The notes beneath the pieces were generated by a model. The model was not told the origin of the DNA, ran no database searches, and saw nothing but the letters and a program-made list of their open reading frames with translations. The position numbers were made by a program, and so were the translations under genes. This document shows positions 25,728 through 34,357 of a stretch of DNA of 64,000 bases, piece by piece (within the stretch, counting starts at the first letter, position 1; every line of letters starts with the position of its first letter). Source of the DNA: Nocardia sp. NRRL S-836 (lineage in GTDB: Bacteria > Actinomycetota > Actinomycetes > Mycobacteriales > Pseudonocardiaceae); contig NZ_LGDY01000001.1 of assembly GCF_001279525.1 (NCBI RefSeq), positions 186,001 to 250,000 on the forward strand. Reading direction: 5' to 3'.

Positions 25728-26495
25728 ATGTCCGCCGAGCAACCCGTGTTCGCAGAGGAACGGCAGCAGAAGATCCTCGCGATGGTCAACGCGCAGGGGC
25801 GGGTCAGGATCGCCGAGCTGGTGACGCTGCTGAAGGTGTCGGAACCGACCATCCGCAAGGACCTCAGCGCACTGGAGGAGCAGCGGCTGGTGCGGCGCAC
25901 CCACGGCGGCGCGATCGCGACCCACTCCCAGGTCGAGCGGACCATCGACGCGCGCAGCGACCTGCACGGCGCGGCGAAGGACATGATCGCCAAGGCGTGC
26001 CTGCAGGAGATCGGGCCCGGCGACTCGATCTTCCTCGACAGCGGCACGACCGTGCAGCGCATCGCCGACCAGCTCGACCAGGTGCACGTGAACGTGCTGA
26101 CGAACGCGCTGGGCGTCGCGTCGGCGCTGGCGGACAAGCCGAAGGTGCGGCACACGCTGCTCGGCGGTTCGGTGCGGGCCCTGGGCGGCACGGTGGTCGG
26201 CCCGGTGGCGGTCGAGACGCTCAGCCGCTTCACCGTGAACACCGCGTTCATCAGCGCGAGCGGCTTCACCGAGGAGGGCGTGTCGGTCGCGGACGTGGCC
26301 GAGGCGCAGGTGAAGCAGGCGGTGGTGGAACGGGCGCGGCGCGTCGTGCTCGCGTTGGACAGCAGCAAGTTCGGGGTGCAGGACTTCGTCACGGTCTGCC
26401 CGCTCGACCGGATCGACGTGGTGGTCACCGAGGCCGTGTACGACGACGTCCGGGCGATCTGCGCCGACCACGGGGTGGAGCTGAAGGTCGTCTGA
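25728..26495 (+). CDS. DeoR-family transcriptional regulator
   Basis: A 255-residue repressor with an N-terminal winged HTH (RQQKILAMVNAQGRVRIAEL, then VSEPTIRKDLSALEEQRLV) and a C-terminal sugar-phosphate sensing domain (GDSIFLDSGTTVQRIA, TNALGVASALAD, LDSSKFG). ATG 25728 is chosen because the HTH follows it directly; an in-frame start at 25695 would add 11 residues. It is 57 bases after the isomerase gene and probably controls the divergent ROK/dehydrogenase promoter. The promoter stretch before it (TTCGTTGCGGCCGAAACAA) contains a short dyad that may be an autoregulatory site. Confidence 0.92.
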   Translation: MSAEQPVFAEERQQKILAMVNAQGRVRIAELVTLLKVSEPTIRKDLSALEEQRLVRRTHGGAIATHSQVERTIDARSDLHGAAKDMIAKACLQEIGPGDSIFLDSGTTVQRIADQLDQVHVNVLTNALGVASALADKPKVRHTLLGGSVRALGGTVVGPVAVETLSRFTVNTAFISASGFTEEGVSVADVAEAQVKQAVVERARRVVLALDSSKFGVQDFVTVCPLDRIDVVVTEAVYDDVRAICADHGVELKVV

Positions 26496-26529
26496 CCGTG
26501 GCCTCGGCGCGCGCACGCCGAGGCCACGG
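26496..26529 (+). terminator. Hairpin terminator after DeoR gene
   Basis: CCGTGGCCTCGGCG and CGCCGAGGCCACGG form a perfect 14-bp stem with a 6-base loop, starting at the DeoR stop. It also faces the convergent acylase remnant. Confidence 0.85.
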
Positions 26530-26534
26530 CCCGC

Positions 26535-27183
26535 TCAGCGCAGGTGCCGGACGATGAGTGCCGGGTCGCGGACGATCTCACGCTCGATGAACGCCGCAGT
26601 GACCCATTCGTTGCGCGTAGAGCTGCGCCTGGTCGGTGTGGTGCGGCGAGGACCGGTTCGCGGACTGGCCGTAGACCAGGTTCGACCGCATCCGCGGGCC
26701 GTTGGCGGTGAGCTCGACCGCCATGACGAAGCTCGACCCGTGCGGGATGCCGGTGAACTGCTCCAGCGGCCGCGGTGTGCCCTGCACCGACATGACGTTG
26801 AAGCGGCCCTCCGGGCCGCGGCAGCCGTGGATCGGGATGCCCTCGTAGCGCTGGACGGCGTCGAGCGGCACGTCCACCGGCAGGCCCGCCGCGGCGAAGG
26901 CGGTGACGGTGTCGGCGAAGGCCCGCCGCACGCCGGGGTCGTCGGCGTTGAGGTCGCAGGGCGTGTGCGCGGGGTCGGCCGGGTCGAACGACACCCGTCA
27001 CAGCACGGTGCCCGGTCGCCGGCTCCGCTCGACGAACGCACGCCACAGCAACGCACCCCGGCTGCGTTCCCCGGTGCCACCGGTGCCGGACCAGGCCTGC
27101 AGCACCGAGCAGGCGGCACGCACGTCGACCACCCGGCCGTCGCTCGCGGGCAGGCTCGGGTTGGCCTGGCACAGCGTGACCAC
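26535..27183 (-). pseudogene. Penicillin acylase-family C-terminal remnant
   Basis: The minus strand encodes the C-terminal third of a penicillin G/acyl-homoserine-lactone acylase (Ntn hydrolase). Recognisable pieces, in order: CQANPSLPASDGRVVDVRAA, LLWRAFVERSRRPGTVL, VSFDPADPAHTP, HGSSFVMAVELT, SNLVYGQSANRSSPHHTDQ, then EWVTAAFIEREIVRDPALI. Between PGTVL and RVSFDPADP there is an in-frame TGA at 26998-27000 where family members have Trp. A one-base deletion near 26620-26630 shifts the last 25 codons. The N-terminal two thirds, including the catalytic Ser/Asn, are missing. The locus is dead by three independent lesions. Confidence 0.85.
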
Positions 27184-27245
27184 ACCTAGGATGTTCGTTG
27201 CTTCCGATCGGTGAACTCGATCAGAGTTATGAGAAAGGATTATCG

Positions 27246-27872
27246 GTGCTTTCGACCGGTGAGATCAACGTGATCAGAAGAGGGTGCAGCGAGCTTGACA
27301 ACAGCGGGCTCACCGCGTTCACGCTGGCCGCAGTGCACCGCGTGCTCCCCGTCTACCAGGTGTACACCGAGATGAACAAGACTGTTCGGGGGCATGGTCC
27401 GGCGCACGACGCGCTCGTGGCCATCGCTCGGTTGCTCCGGAGAAAAGGAGGCTTGACTCCCGAGAAGGTCAAGCCAGTTGTCGACGCTGCTCTGGCGGGT
27501 TTGGAGTCCGACCTCTCCAAGATCAACAGGCGAGCGGAACCCAATCTCCCGGAAGCAGTCGCAGTGGAGGTGATCACTGCTGTGACGGCCGCCCTGAACG
27601 GATGGAAGACCTCGTCATTCGACGAACGCTTCCAGGCTGCGATGAGCGCCTTGGAAGTCGACTCCCTGTGGGCCGAGGAAACGGCAGGCGAGGTGGTTCC
27701 CTGGGAGCGGTTGACAACCCAATTTCAGCAGCAGGTCCGTGACCTCGATGAGCTGCGCTCGGTCGACTCGGCTACCGCCGCAGACATCTACAGAACCGTT
27801 TCCTATCGAGCTGAGCGTGAAGGGTTGCCATATCTATACGGCATGGAAGAGCTTGCGCAGCGTACGCACTGA
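27246..27872 (+). CDS. Hypothetical protein, orphan
   Basis: A 208-residue soluble, mostly helical protein that I do not recognise. The GTG start at 27246 follows AGAAAGGA at 27232-27239; an in-frame TTG at 27198 is an alternative. The segment FTLAAVHRVLPVYQVYTEM has a weak resemblance to DUF416-like proteins ('AxxxAERxLPxYxxF'), which is only a hint. The composition is less GC-biased at third positions than neighbouring genes, suggesting recent acquisition. It is followed by a hairpin terminator and stands alone between an acylase remnant and other orphan genes. Confidence 0.65.
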   Translation: MLSTGEINVIRRGCSELDNSGLTAFTLAAVHRVLPVYQVYTEMNKTVRGHGPAHDALVAIARLLRRKGGLTPEKVKPVVDAALAGLESDLSKINRRAEPNLPEAVAVEVITAVTAALNGWKTSSFDERFQAAMSALEVDSLWAEETAGEVVPWERLTTQFQQQVRDLDELRSVDSATAADIYRTVSYRAEREGLPYLYGMEELAQRTH

Positions 27873-27908
27873 GCTGACTGGATCAATGGCGATGCGGTAT
27901 GAGAATGG

Positions 27909-27955
27909 GTGCGGCCGTGCGCTGACTCATCAATCCGGTTAGTGCACGGCCGCAC
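27909..27955 (+). terminator. Hairpin terminator
   Basis: GTGCGGCCGTGC at 27909-27920 and GCACGGCCGCAC at 27944-27955 form a perfect 12-bp stem after the orphan gene. Nothing else is recognisable from here to 28168. Confidence 0.75.
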
Positions 27956-28168
27956 CGCTTCGCGTTGTGAGTAGATGATCGTCAGACCGAGCACATCGAG
28001 CGCCACGTCGGCGGTTGACCGCCTGTGTCCGGCGCGAGCGTTGAAATCGGCTACGTCGCAGGACCAAAGTTCGATTTTGCGTCTCATCGCATTGACTACG
28101 CACGTGCACGGACTGGTGGCGTCCCGCGCCGGAATGCGGCAATCTCACGAATGGAGGCTGGAGTTGAC

Positions 28169-28750
28169 ATGAATTCGACGGGCACGACTCAGCGACGTAC
28201 GATGATCATCGTTGCTGCCTGCACAGCCGCGGCTCTGGCCGCTGGATGCTTGGTCTGGTCGATTCACTCACACCGCAGGCCCGACGCCACGAGCAACGAC
28301 GGAAGCGCCTCGGTCTCCTGCGCGCAGACGGCTGTCCACGACGACGGCTACTGCGAACGCGTCGCCGAGAACGTGGTACGCCGACGTCCACCGTCTCCCG
28401 AGCAACGTGCGGCAGCAGAACAGGCCCATAATGATGTCCGGCGTGCGATGTCCAGAGGTACCAGCTGCCTGCCGACAGCGACCGCGCGGTGTTCCCGCCC
28501 GACCGCCAAGCGTCCCCCTACCGACGCCGACGCGGAGTCAGCGCGTCACAGCCTCAGCAAAGAGGGATTTCCAGGTAGCGCGGTCAGAATCGCGCGCCCC
28601 AACGACCCAGCGCCCGTCGGAAGCCTGCTGTACGCAGCACAAGCCGGCGCAGAGACGTGCATCGTCGGTCACATCATCGAACTGCCAGGCGGAGCTGGCG
28701 GCGGGTTCATCGGAGGCCTACTTCCCAATGGACGCTGCCTCGACGACTGA
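28169..28750 (+). CDS. Hypothetical secreted or membrane-anchored protein
   Basis: A 193-residue protein with an N-terminal hydrophobic segment (MIIVAACTAAALAAGCLVW) after the charged start MNSTGTTQRRT, so it is either a signal anchor or a lipoprotein (LAAGC could act as a lipobox). The exported part has several cysteines (VSCAQTAVHDDGYCER, ETCIVGHIIEL), suggesting disulfides, and ends with GGFIGGLLPNGRCLDD. The ATG at 28169 is preferred because GGAGGCTGGAG lies upstream; a longer reading frame begins at 28025. No family recognised. Confidence 0.6.
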   Translation: MNSTGTTQRRTMIIVAACTAAALAAGCLVWSIHSHRRPDATSNDGSASVSCAQTAVHDDGYCERVAENVVRRRPPSPEQRAAAEQAHNDVRRAMSRGTSCLPTATARCSRPTAKRPPTDADAESARHSLSKEGFPGSAVRIARPNDPAPVGSLLYAAQAGAETCIVGHIIELPGGAGGGFIGGLLPNGRCLDD

Positions 28751-29027
28751 GTCTCCCCTGGCGATCGCCGAACTGCCCGACTTGGACCACGAGCCGACCT
28801 TCGATCGTCGCCTTGCCTCCAGCGCAGAGCAGGCGGAGCACTGGCGCACGCTCAACACCGAACTTGCCGGCTTGGACCGCAGCCGACTTCAACAGGCCCT
28901 GCTCGCCCGGACCGGTCCGATGCACTCGGGATCGCCCGTACTCGGCCGGCGCAGGAGAACACCGCCTTGTCCGGATGATGCCAACACAGGATCCGTCCCG
29001 CGGCACTTCGGTAAGACAGCACCATGA
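28730..29027 (+). CDS. Hypothetical small protein, uncertain
   Basis: A possible 98-residue reading frame starting at the ATG inside the end of the preceding gene (21-base overlap) and overlapping the DUF805 start by four bases. The first 60 residues are acidic and helical (AIAELPDLDHEPTFDRRLAS, EHWRTLNTELAGLDRSRLQQ) and look protein-like; the last 30 are basic and low in complexity. The overlaps at both ends support a coupled gene, but no homologue is known to me. Confidence 0.35.
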
Positions 29028-29419
29028 CCGGAATTACCACCGCAGTGACCAACGGCATCACCCGCACGTTCTCCTGGCGCGGCCGCGCTGGCCGCAGTGA
29101 GTACTGGTTCTACGTCCTGTTCTGCTGGGCGGTGGTGCTCGGGCTGGCGTTCACCTTCGACGCATTCGAATCCGGCGTGGTCGCGAGCATCGGCGGCGTC
29201 TCGATCATGCTGGTGTGGTTCTCGCTGTTCTCGGCCATGATCCGGCGCCTGCACGACACCGGCCGCAGCGGCGCGTGGGTGTTGATCGTGTTCCTGCCCC
29301 TCATCGGCGGCTTCTGGCTGTTCCTGGTGATGACCGAACCCGCCCAGCCCCATCCGAACCGGTTTGACCACCTCGCACACCCCGTGGACACCAACGCCGA
29401 TCACCCGAGTCCTGAGTAG
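29024..29419 (+). CDS. DUF805 family membrane protein
   Basis: A 131-residue inner-membrane protein. TFSWRGRAGRSEYWFYVLF is the DUF805 opening motif (FxGRaxRxEYW). Three to four hydrophobic segments follow, with RRLHDTGRSGAW between helices (the family's R-LHD-GRSG motif) and a polar C-terminal tail. Molecular function unknown; often found near prophages and stress loci. ATG follows a weak site inside the preceding frame. Confidence 0.85.
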   Translation: MTGITTAVTNGITRTFSWRGRAGRSEYWFYVLFCWAVVLGLAFTFDAFESGVVASIGGVSIMLVWFSLFSAMIRRLHDTGRSGAWVLIVFLPLIGGFWLFLVMTEPAQPHPNRFDHLAHPVDTNADHPSPE

Positions 29420-29570
29420 ACAGACGAACGGGAAAGCCGGTCCGCGGTCTTCCGCCGGAGGTCGGGGAAGCCGCGCTCGCGAGGTGGGACGTCGTGCGGC
29501 GGGAGGCCGGCCGAAACGGTGACGAGCGGTTCCGGCGCTGATACGGACACCACAGCAGCCGCGCACCACA

Positions 29571-29879
29571 GGTGACGCCCTGCTCGCGCCGTCGATCACC
29601 CGCAGGCTCGTCGAACGGTTCGCCTCCGGTACCGCGCAGGCCGGAGCTCCGGCCGTGCACCGCGACCTGGCCGCGCTGACGCCACGCGAACGCGAGGTGC
29701 TGACGCTCGTCAGGCAGGGCCGGTCCAACTCCGAGATCGCCGGCGACCTCACCCTCAGCGAGGCGACGGTGAAGACGCACGTGGCGCGGATCTTCGCGAA
29801 GCTGGAGCTGCGCGACCGCGCCCAGGCCGTTGTTCTGGCGTACGAGACCGGATTGGTCGCACCTGGTTCAGAAGCTTGA
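29571..29879 (+). pseudogene. NarL/FixJ response-regulator C-terminal remnant
   Basis: The frame from 29571 reads GDALLAPSITRRLVERFASG, the usual linker of NarL-type response regulators, followed by the LuxR HTH LTPREREVLTLVRQGRSNSE and ATVKTHVARIFAKLELRDRA. The receiver domain is missing: upstream sequence in this frame is unrelated. A GTG at 29655 could still start a 74-residue HTH-only protein. The HTH is intact in sequence, so a short regulator cannot be excluded. Confidence 0.75.
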
Positions 29880-29985
29880 TTTCAGTCAACACTGAAGTTA
29901 TCGGGTTAATTGGTCCGACATGATCGCCGCCACGCCGGTCCCGCCCGTTTCGGTCCTGTGTGGACATCTGCGCGAGGATGTCGGC

Positions 29986-31242
29986 ATGAACTCGTTGTTG
30001 CTCGCCGCCGCGTTCGCGATGGTCGTCCGGTCGCTGGCGGCGTCACGGCTGGACCGCTGGAACCTCGGTGCGCCGATCGTCATGGTGCTGGCCGGTGTCG
30101 CGGTCGGGTTGTCCAACGAGGACTCCATCGCCGCCGTGCTGAACACCGAGGCGGTCCAGCACACGGCCGAGATCATCCTGGCGGTGCTGCTGTTCGTCGA
30201 CGCCACCGAGGTGCGGGCGGGCCGGCTGTGGGGTGCCTACCCCGGTGTCGTGGCGCGGGTGCTGCTCGTGGCGATGCCCGTCAGCCTCGGCCTGGCCGCG
30301 GTGCTGGGCTGGCTGCTGTTCCCCACGCTGTCGTGGGCGGTGCTGCTGCTGATCGCGTGCGTGACCGTGCCGACCGACTTCGCCGCCGCCGAACGGGTCG
30401 TGCGCGACCCGGCGTTGTCGGTGCGGGTGCGCAGCACGCTGAACGTCGAGAGCGGCTACAACGACGGCATCGTCTCGCCGCTGTTCCTCTTCGCGCTGAT
30501 CCTGGCCGGCGACCACTCCCAGGAGCGCAGCCCGCTGCAGGCGCTGGCGACGGTGCTGCCGTTCGCGGTCAAGGCCGTCGTGGCGGGCGTGGTGATCGGC
30601 CTGCTGCTCGGGTGGCTGATGGACCGCGCTCATCGGGCGGGGTGGGTGACCCCGCAGTCCGGGCGGGTCGCGGTGCTGCTGGCGCCGTTGCTCGCCTTCA
30701 CCGCGACCGTCGCGATCGACGGCAACGGCTTCGTCGCGTCGTTCGTCTGCGGCATCGCCTTCCGGTACGTGCACCGGCTGCTCAAGGCGCGGCGGGTCCG
30801 CGCGGGCGTCGCCGACCGCGCGGACGTCCGCGCCGACGTGCTCGACGCGGACCTGCACCTGCTGGAGGACGTCACGGGGCTGCTGACGATGACGATGTGG
30901 TTCGTCGTCGGCATCGCCGCCGTGCTGACGTTCTACCTGGGCATCTCGTGGCAGGTGCTGCTGTTCTGCCTCGCGGTGCTCACGGTGGTGCGGTTGGTGC
31001 CCGTGGCGCTGTCGCTGGCCGGGTCCCGGCTGCCCGGCCGTGAACGCCTGCTCGTGGGCGCGCTCGGTCCACGGGGGACGACCACGATCGTGTTCGGACT
31101 GCTGGCGTTCAACAAGCTGCCCGAGGGCAACGCCGCCGACACGATCCTGGTCATCACGGTGGTGTGCGTGCTGGGCAGTGTCCTGCTCCACGGCCTGGGC
31201 GCCAGGGCGCTTTCCCGGCCAGCGCGGAACCGGGGTCAGTGA
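29986..31242 (+). CDS. Cation:proton antiporter, CPA1 family
   Basis: A 418-residue integral membrane Na+ (or K+)/H+ antiporter with about 12 helices. Typical segments are VPTDFAAAERVVRDP (the ion-binding Asp region), STLNVESGYNDGIVSPLFLF (the CPA1 'ESxxND' motif), VASFVCGIAFRY and ALGPRGTTTIVFG (GPRG motif). The start is ATG 29986 (NSLLLAAAF) after GAGGATG; an upstream ATG at 29920 adds a non-family segment. It has no operon partner: the small membrane ORF downstream runs in the opposite direction. Confidence 0.9.
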   Translation: MNSLLLAAAFAMVVRSLAASRLDRWNLGAPIVMVLAGVAVGLSNEDSIAAVLNTEAVQHTAEIILAVLLFVDATEVRAGRLWGAYPGVVARVLLVAMPVSLGLAAVLGWLLFPTLSWAVLLLIACVTVPTDFAAAERVVRDPALSVRVRSTLNVESGYNDGIVSPLFLFALILAGDHSQERSPLQALATVLPFAVKAVVAGVVIGLLLGWLMDRAHRAGWVTPQSGRVAVLLAPLLAFTATVAIDGNGFVASFVCGIAFRYVHRLLKARRVRAGVADRADVRADVLDADLHLLEDVTGLLTMTMWFVVGIAAVLTFYLGISWQVLLFCLAVLTVVRLVPVALSLAGSRLPGRERLLVGALGPRGTTTIVFGLLAFNKLPEGNAADTILVITVVCVLGSVLLHGLGARALSRPARNRGQ

Positions 31243-31355
31243 CGAGCGCGGTCGGTCGCGCAGGCCACGAGCAGCATCATGGTGACGGCCGCGAGCGCGT
31301 GGTCACCGCTGAGCGCGCAGATGCACGCCAGCGCGAACCACAGCAGCAGTTTCAT
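31236..31355 (-). CDS. Small membrane protein, 39 aa
   Basis: A short frame reading MKLLLWFALACICALSGDHA, then ALAAVTMMLLVACATDRARH. One to two hydrophobic segments span most of it, and a basic tail ends it. It overlaps the antiporter stop by seven bases in convergent orientation. No clear Shine-Dalgarno sequence is seen. Small actinobacterial membrane proteins of this style are common, but expression is unproven. Confidence 0.45.
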   Translation of the reverse strand: MKLLLWFALACICALSGDHALAAVTMMLLVACATDRARH

Positions 31356-31472
31356 GTACCGAGGTTAGGGACCGTACGAGTGGCGCGCATCTCATTTGGG
31401 AAAGGCTTGAGCTGGCCGCCTTTCCGGCGTGCCGGACGCGCAGATCCAGCTGTGGCGGTGGGTTCGCCCGAG

Positions 31473-31909
31473 CTACACCGGCTTGCTGAAGTGGAACGCC
31501 GGGATGACGTAGCCGTGCGACAGGTACCGGCGGTGGGCGTCGTGCCGGTGCGTGCCCGAGTCCAGGTGCACCTGCCCGCAGCCGAGCCGGCGCGCCTCCT
31601 CGTCGACCCAGCGCAGCAACGCTCCCCCGTGGCCCTGCCTGCGCGCGGACGGCAGGGTGCTGAGGTCGTCGATGTAGAGGTGGTAGCCGACGTAGAGGTT
31701 CGTCATGGGCCGGAACCCGGCCACCGCGGCGACCTTCCCGTCCGCGTCGAACGAGGCGACGAGCCGGTAGCCCTCCTCGCGCTGGGTCCGCATGGCCGCC
31801 ACGAACTCGTCCGCCGAGCTGAGGTGCGGCCGGAGCTCCCGCATCGCCTCGAACGCCAGGGCGGTGTTCTCGTCGTCCAGTTCGGCCACGGTGTGCGTAG
31901 TCGTCATGA
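31473..31909 (-). CDS. GNAT-family N-acetyltransferase
   Basis: A 145-residue acetyl-CoA-dependent acyltransferase. The acetyl-CoA-binding motif A is LSTLPSARRQGHGGALLRWV, with the conserved R/QxxGxG/A, and LGCGQVHLDSGTHRHDAHRR and YLSHGYV are the motif-B segments. The start is taken at ATG 31909; an in-frame ATG four codons earlier also exists. Substrate unknown. It is read away from the M28 gene's terminator. Confidence 0.88.
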
Positions 31910-31929
31910 AGACGATCATTCCTGACCCA

Positions 31930-31976
31930 AGTGGCCTCTCAGAAGGCCCAGTTCAACTGAGTTCTGAGAGGCCACT
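31930..31976. terminator. Perfect hairpin between M28 peptidase and GNAT genes
   Basis: AGTGGCCTCTCAGAA at 31930-31944 and TTCTGAGAGGCCACT at 31962-31976 are perfect inverted repeats. A smaller CAGTT/AACTG stem lies in the loop. It lies eight bases beyond the peptidase stop, so it most likely terminates that minus-strand transcript. Confidence 0.82.
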
Positions 31977-31983
31977 CACCGGG

Positions 31984-34254
31984 CTACGGGGTCAGGTTCA
32001 GCGACCACGTGTCGAGCGTGCCGACGTCGGACGATGCCACGTCCTGCACGCGGAGCTTCCACGTGCCGTTCGCCGCCTCACCGGACAGGTCGACCGTGAA
32101 CGTGCGGTCGATGTTGTCCGCACTGCCGCCGCTGCGGTTGTGCAGCGAGTACGCCGTGCCGTCCGGTGCGATCAGGGACACCGTCAGGTCGCCGATGTAC
32201 GGGTGGACGATCCGCACGGCCACCGCGGCGGTCGCGGACGGCGTCGCCGAGCAGCCCGAGATCACCACGTCGCTGTCGACGGCGGCGCCCGCGTCGGGGA
32301 TGGCGACGTCGCCGGTGTTGGTGCCGGAGCAGCTGCCACCACCGCCGCCGGTGACGGTCAGGGTGTAGGTGGCGGTGCGGGACACCGAGCCCGCCGCGGT
32401 GATCGTGACCGGGTAGGTGCCGGCCGCGACCGACGCCGTGGTGTTGATCGTCAACGTCGAGCTGCCGCCGGTGCTGACCGACGCCGGGCTGAACGACGCC
32501 GTCGCGCCCGACGGCAGGCCGGAGGCCGACAGCTGCACGGTCTGCGCGTTACCGCTCACCGTCTGGGTCGCGACGGTGGCCGAGACCGACGAGCCCGCCG
32601 CCACCGAGCCGGACGTGGGTGACACGGCCACGGAGAAGTCCGCGCCCGGCGTGCTGCTGCCGACCGCGGACTTCCACAGGGTGTAGGCGATGCCGTCGAT
32701 CGCGCGGTTGAGGTGCGTGTCGCTGATGTTGGCCGTGGTGTCGCAGGAGGAGTGGTAGCACGGGTCGTACGCACGGCCCGCCGTGCCGCCCCACTTCGCC
32801 GCCTGGGCCGACGTCTTGGTCGCGCTGGCGCCCATCGCGTACCCGGAGGCCGGGATGCCCGCGTTGGTGAACGACGCGTCGTCGGACCGGTTGCGGCCCT
32901 CGGTGTTCTCCTCCGGCTGCAGGCCCAGCGAGTCCCAGTAGGCCTTCATGTGCACCGACTGGGCGGAGGTGATGTTGTTGATGAAGTAGCCGCCGTTGGT
33001 CGAGCCGATCATGTCGAAGTTGTGGTAGGTCTTGATCTTCGATCGCTCGGTGGACGGCAGCTGCGAGACGTAGAAGCGCGAGCCGTTGAGGCCCTGCTCC
33101 TCGTCGGTCCACCAGGCGAACCGGACCTTGTTCAGCATCGTCGGGTTGGTGCGGGCGAGCACGAGCGCGGTTTCCAGCAACGACGCGGAGCCGGAGCCGT
33201 TGTCGTTGATGCCGGGGCCCGCGGACACGGAGTCCAGGTGGGCGCCGAACATGTAGACGTTGCTCGCGTTGCCGCCCGGCCACTCGGCGACCACGTTCGG
33301 GCCGGCGCCGGTGGCGCAGCCGGAGGTGCAGGCCTGCTCCGACACGGTGAAGCCGGCCGCGCTGAGCTTGTCCTTCACGTACGCCACCGACGCGCGGTAG
33401 CCGGCCGTGGTGGACCGCCGGTTGCCGCCGTTCTGCGAGGCGATGGTGGCGAACTGGGTCAGGTGCTGCTTGACCGCCGCGACGTCGATGTCGGGGATCT
33501 GCGGGCCGGAGCCGCCGGTCACGGTCAGCGTGTAGGTGGCCGTCTTGGTCGTGCCGCCCGCGGCCCGGACGGTGACCGGGTAGGTGCCCGACGAGGTCGA
33601 CGCCGTGGTGCTGATCGTCAGCGTGGCGTTCGTGCCGGTGGTGACGGAGGACGGGCTGAACGACGCCGTGGCGCCCGCGGGCAGACCGGTCGCGGTGAGG
33701 GCGACGGTCTGCGCCTGCCCGGCGGTGGTCTGGGTCTGCACGGTCGTGGTGGCCGACGAGCCCGCCGCCACGGAACCGGAGGCCGGTGACACGGCGACGG
33801 AGAAGTCGTTCGCCGGGGTGGAGCCGCCGAGGTTCAGCGACCACGCGTCGATCCGGCCCACGTCGTTGGCCGCGTTGTCGTTGACCCGCAGCTTCCACGT
33901 GCCGTTCGACGTCTCGCCCGACAGGTCGACGGTGTAGGTCTGGTCGATGTTGTCGGCGGAGCCGCCGGTGCGGTTGTGCAGGGGGTAGGTGGAGCCGTCC
34001 GGGGCGACCAGGGTGACCGCGAGGTCACCGATGTAGGTGTGCACGATCTTCACCGGCACCGTGCTGGTGGCCGACGGGGCCGAGGGGCAGTCGGTGATCG
34101 TGATGGGCGACTCGACGGTGGTGTTGTCGCCGATGGCGACGTCACCGTCGTTGGTGCCGGAGCAGCCCGCCTGGGCGGCGGCGGAACCGGGGACGAGCAT
34201 CGCCGCGGTGACCACTGTTGCCAGTGCCGCGGAGAGCAGGGGTCTTCTACGCAC
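31984..34254 (-). CDS. Secreted M28 zinc aminopeptidase with duplicated P-domain and Ig-like repeats
   Basis: A 756-residue exported metallopeptidase. The signal peptide is [20 protein letters not shown] to about residue 28. Then follow a P/Homo-B domain (residues about 30-145, [20 protein letters not shown]), an Ig-like repeat ([17 protein letters not shown]...TYTLTVTG), and the M28 catalytic domain (about 250-540). Zinc ligands are visible as [29 protein letters not shown] and SDTHLN. A second Ig-like repeat and a second P-domain ([12 protein letters not shown]) end the chain. The two flanking modules are near-duplicates at protein and DNA level. It resembles Streptomyces griseus-type leucyl aminopeptidases with accessory domains; substrate is extracellular peptide. 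Confidence 0.93.
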   Translation of the reverse strand: MRRRPLLSAALATVVTAAMLVPGSAAAQAGCSGTNDGDVAIGDNTTVESPITITDCPSAPSATSTVPVKIVHTYIGDLAVTLVAPDGSTYPLHNRTGGSADNIDQTYTVDLSGETSNGTWKLRVNDNAANDVGRIDAWSLNLGGSTPANDFSVAVSPASGSVAAGSSATTTVQTQTTAGQAQTVALTATGLPAGATASFSPSSVTTGTNATLTISTTASTSSGTYPVTVRAAGGTTKTATYTLTVTGGSGPQIPDIDVAAVKQHLTQFATIASQNGGNRRSTTAGYRASVAYVKDKLSAAGFTVSEQACTSGCATGAGPNVVAEWPGGNASNVYMFGAHLDSVSAGPGINDNGSGSASLLETALVLARTNPTMLNKVRFAWWTDEEQGLNGSRFYVSQLPSTERSKIKTYHNFDMIGSTNGGYFINNITSAQSVHMKAYWDSLGLQPEENTEGRNRSDDASFTNAGIPASGYAMGASATKTSAQAAKWGGTAGRAYDPCYHSSCDTTANISDTHLNRAIDGIAYTLWKSAVGSSTPGADFSVAVSPTSGSVAAGSSVSATVATQTVSGNAQTVQLSASGLPSGATASFSPASVSTGGSSTLTINTTASVAAGTYPVTITAAGSVSRTATYTLTVTGGGGGSCSGTNTGDVAIPDAGAAVDSDVVISGCSATPSATAAVAVRIVHPYIGDLTVSLIAPDGTAYSLHNRSGGSADNIDRTFTVDLSGEAANGTWKLRVQDVASSDVGTLDTWSLNLTP

Positions 34255-34357
34255 GGTGGAGCTCCTTCGCAGGGATCTTGTGGATCGCAGGGTGAGGCGA
34301 AGGTAGCTCCGACGGGGCCGGACGGCATCGGGTCGTTCGGAGGGTTGTTGCGGCGGT

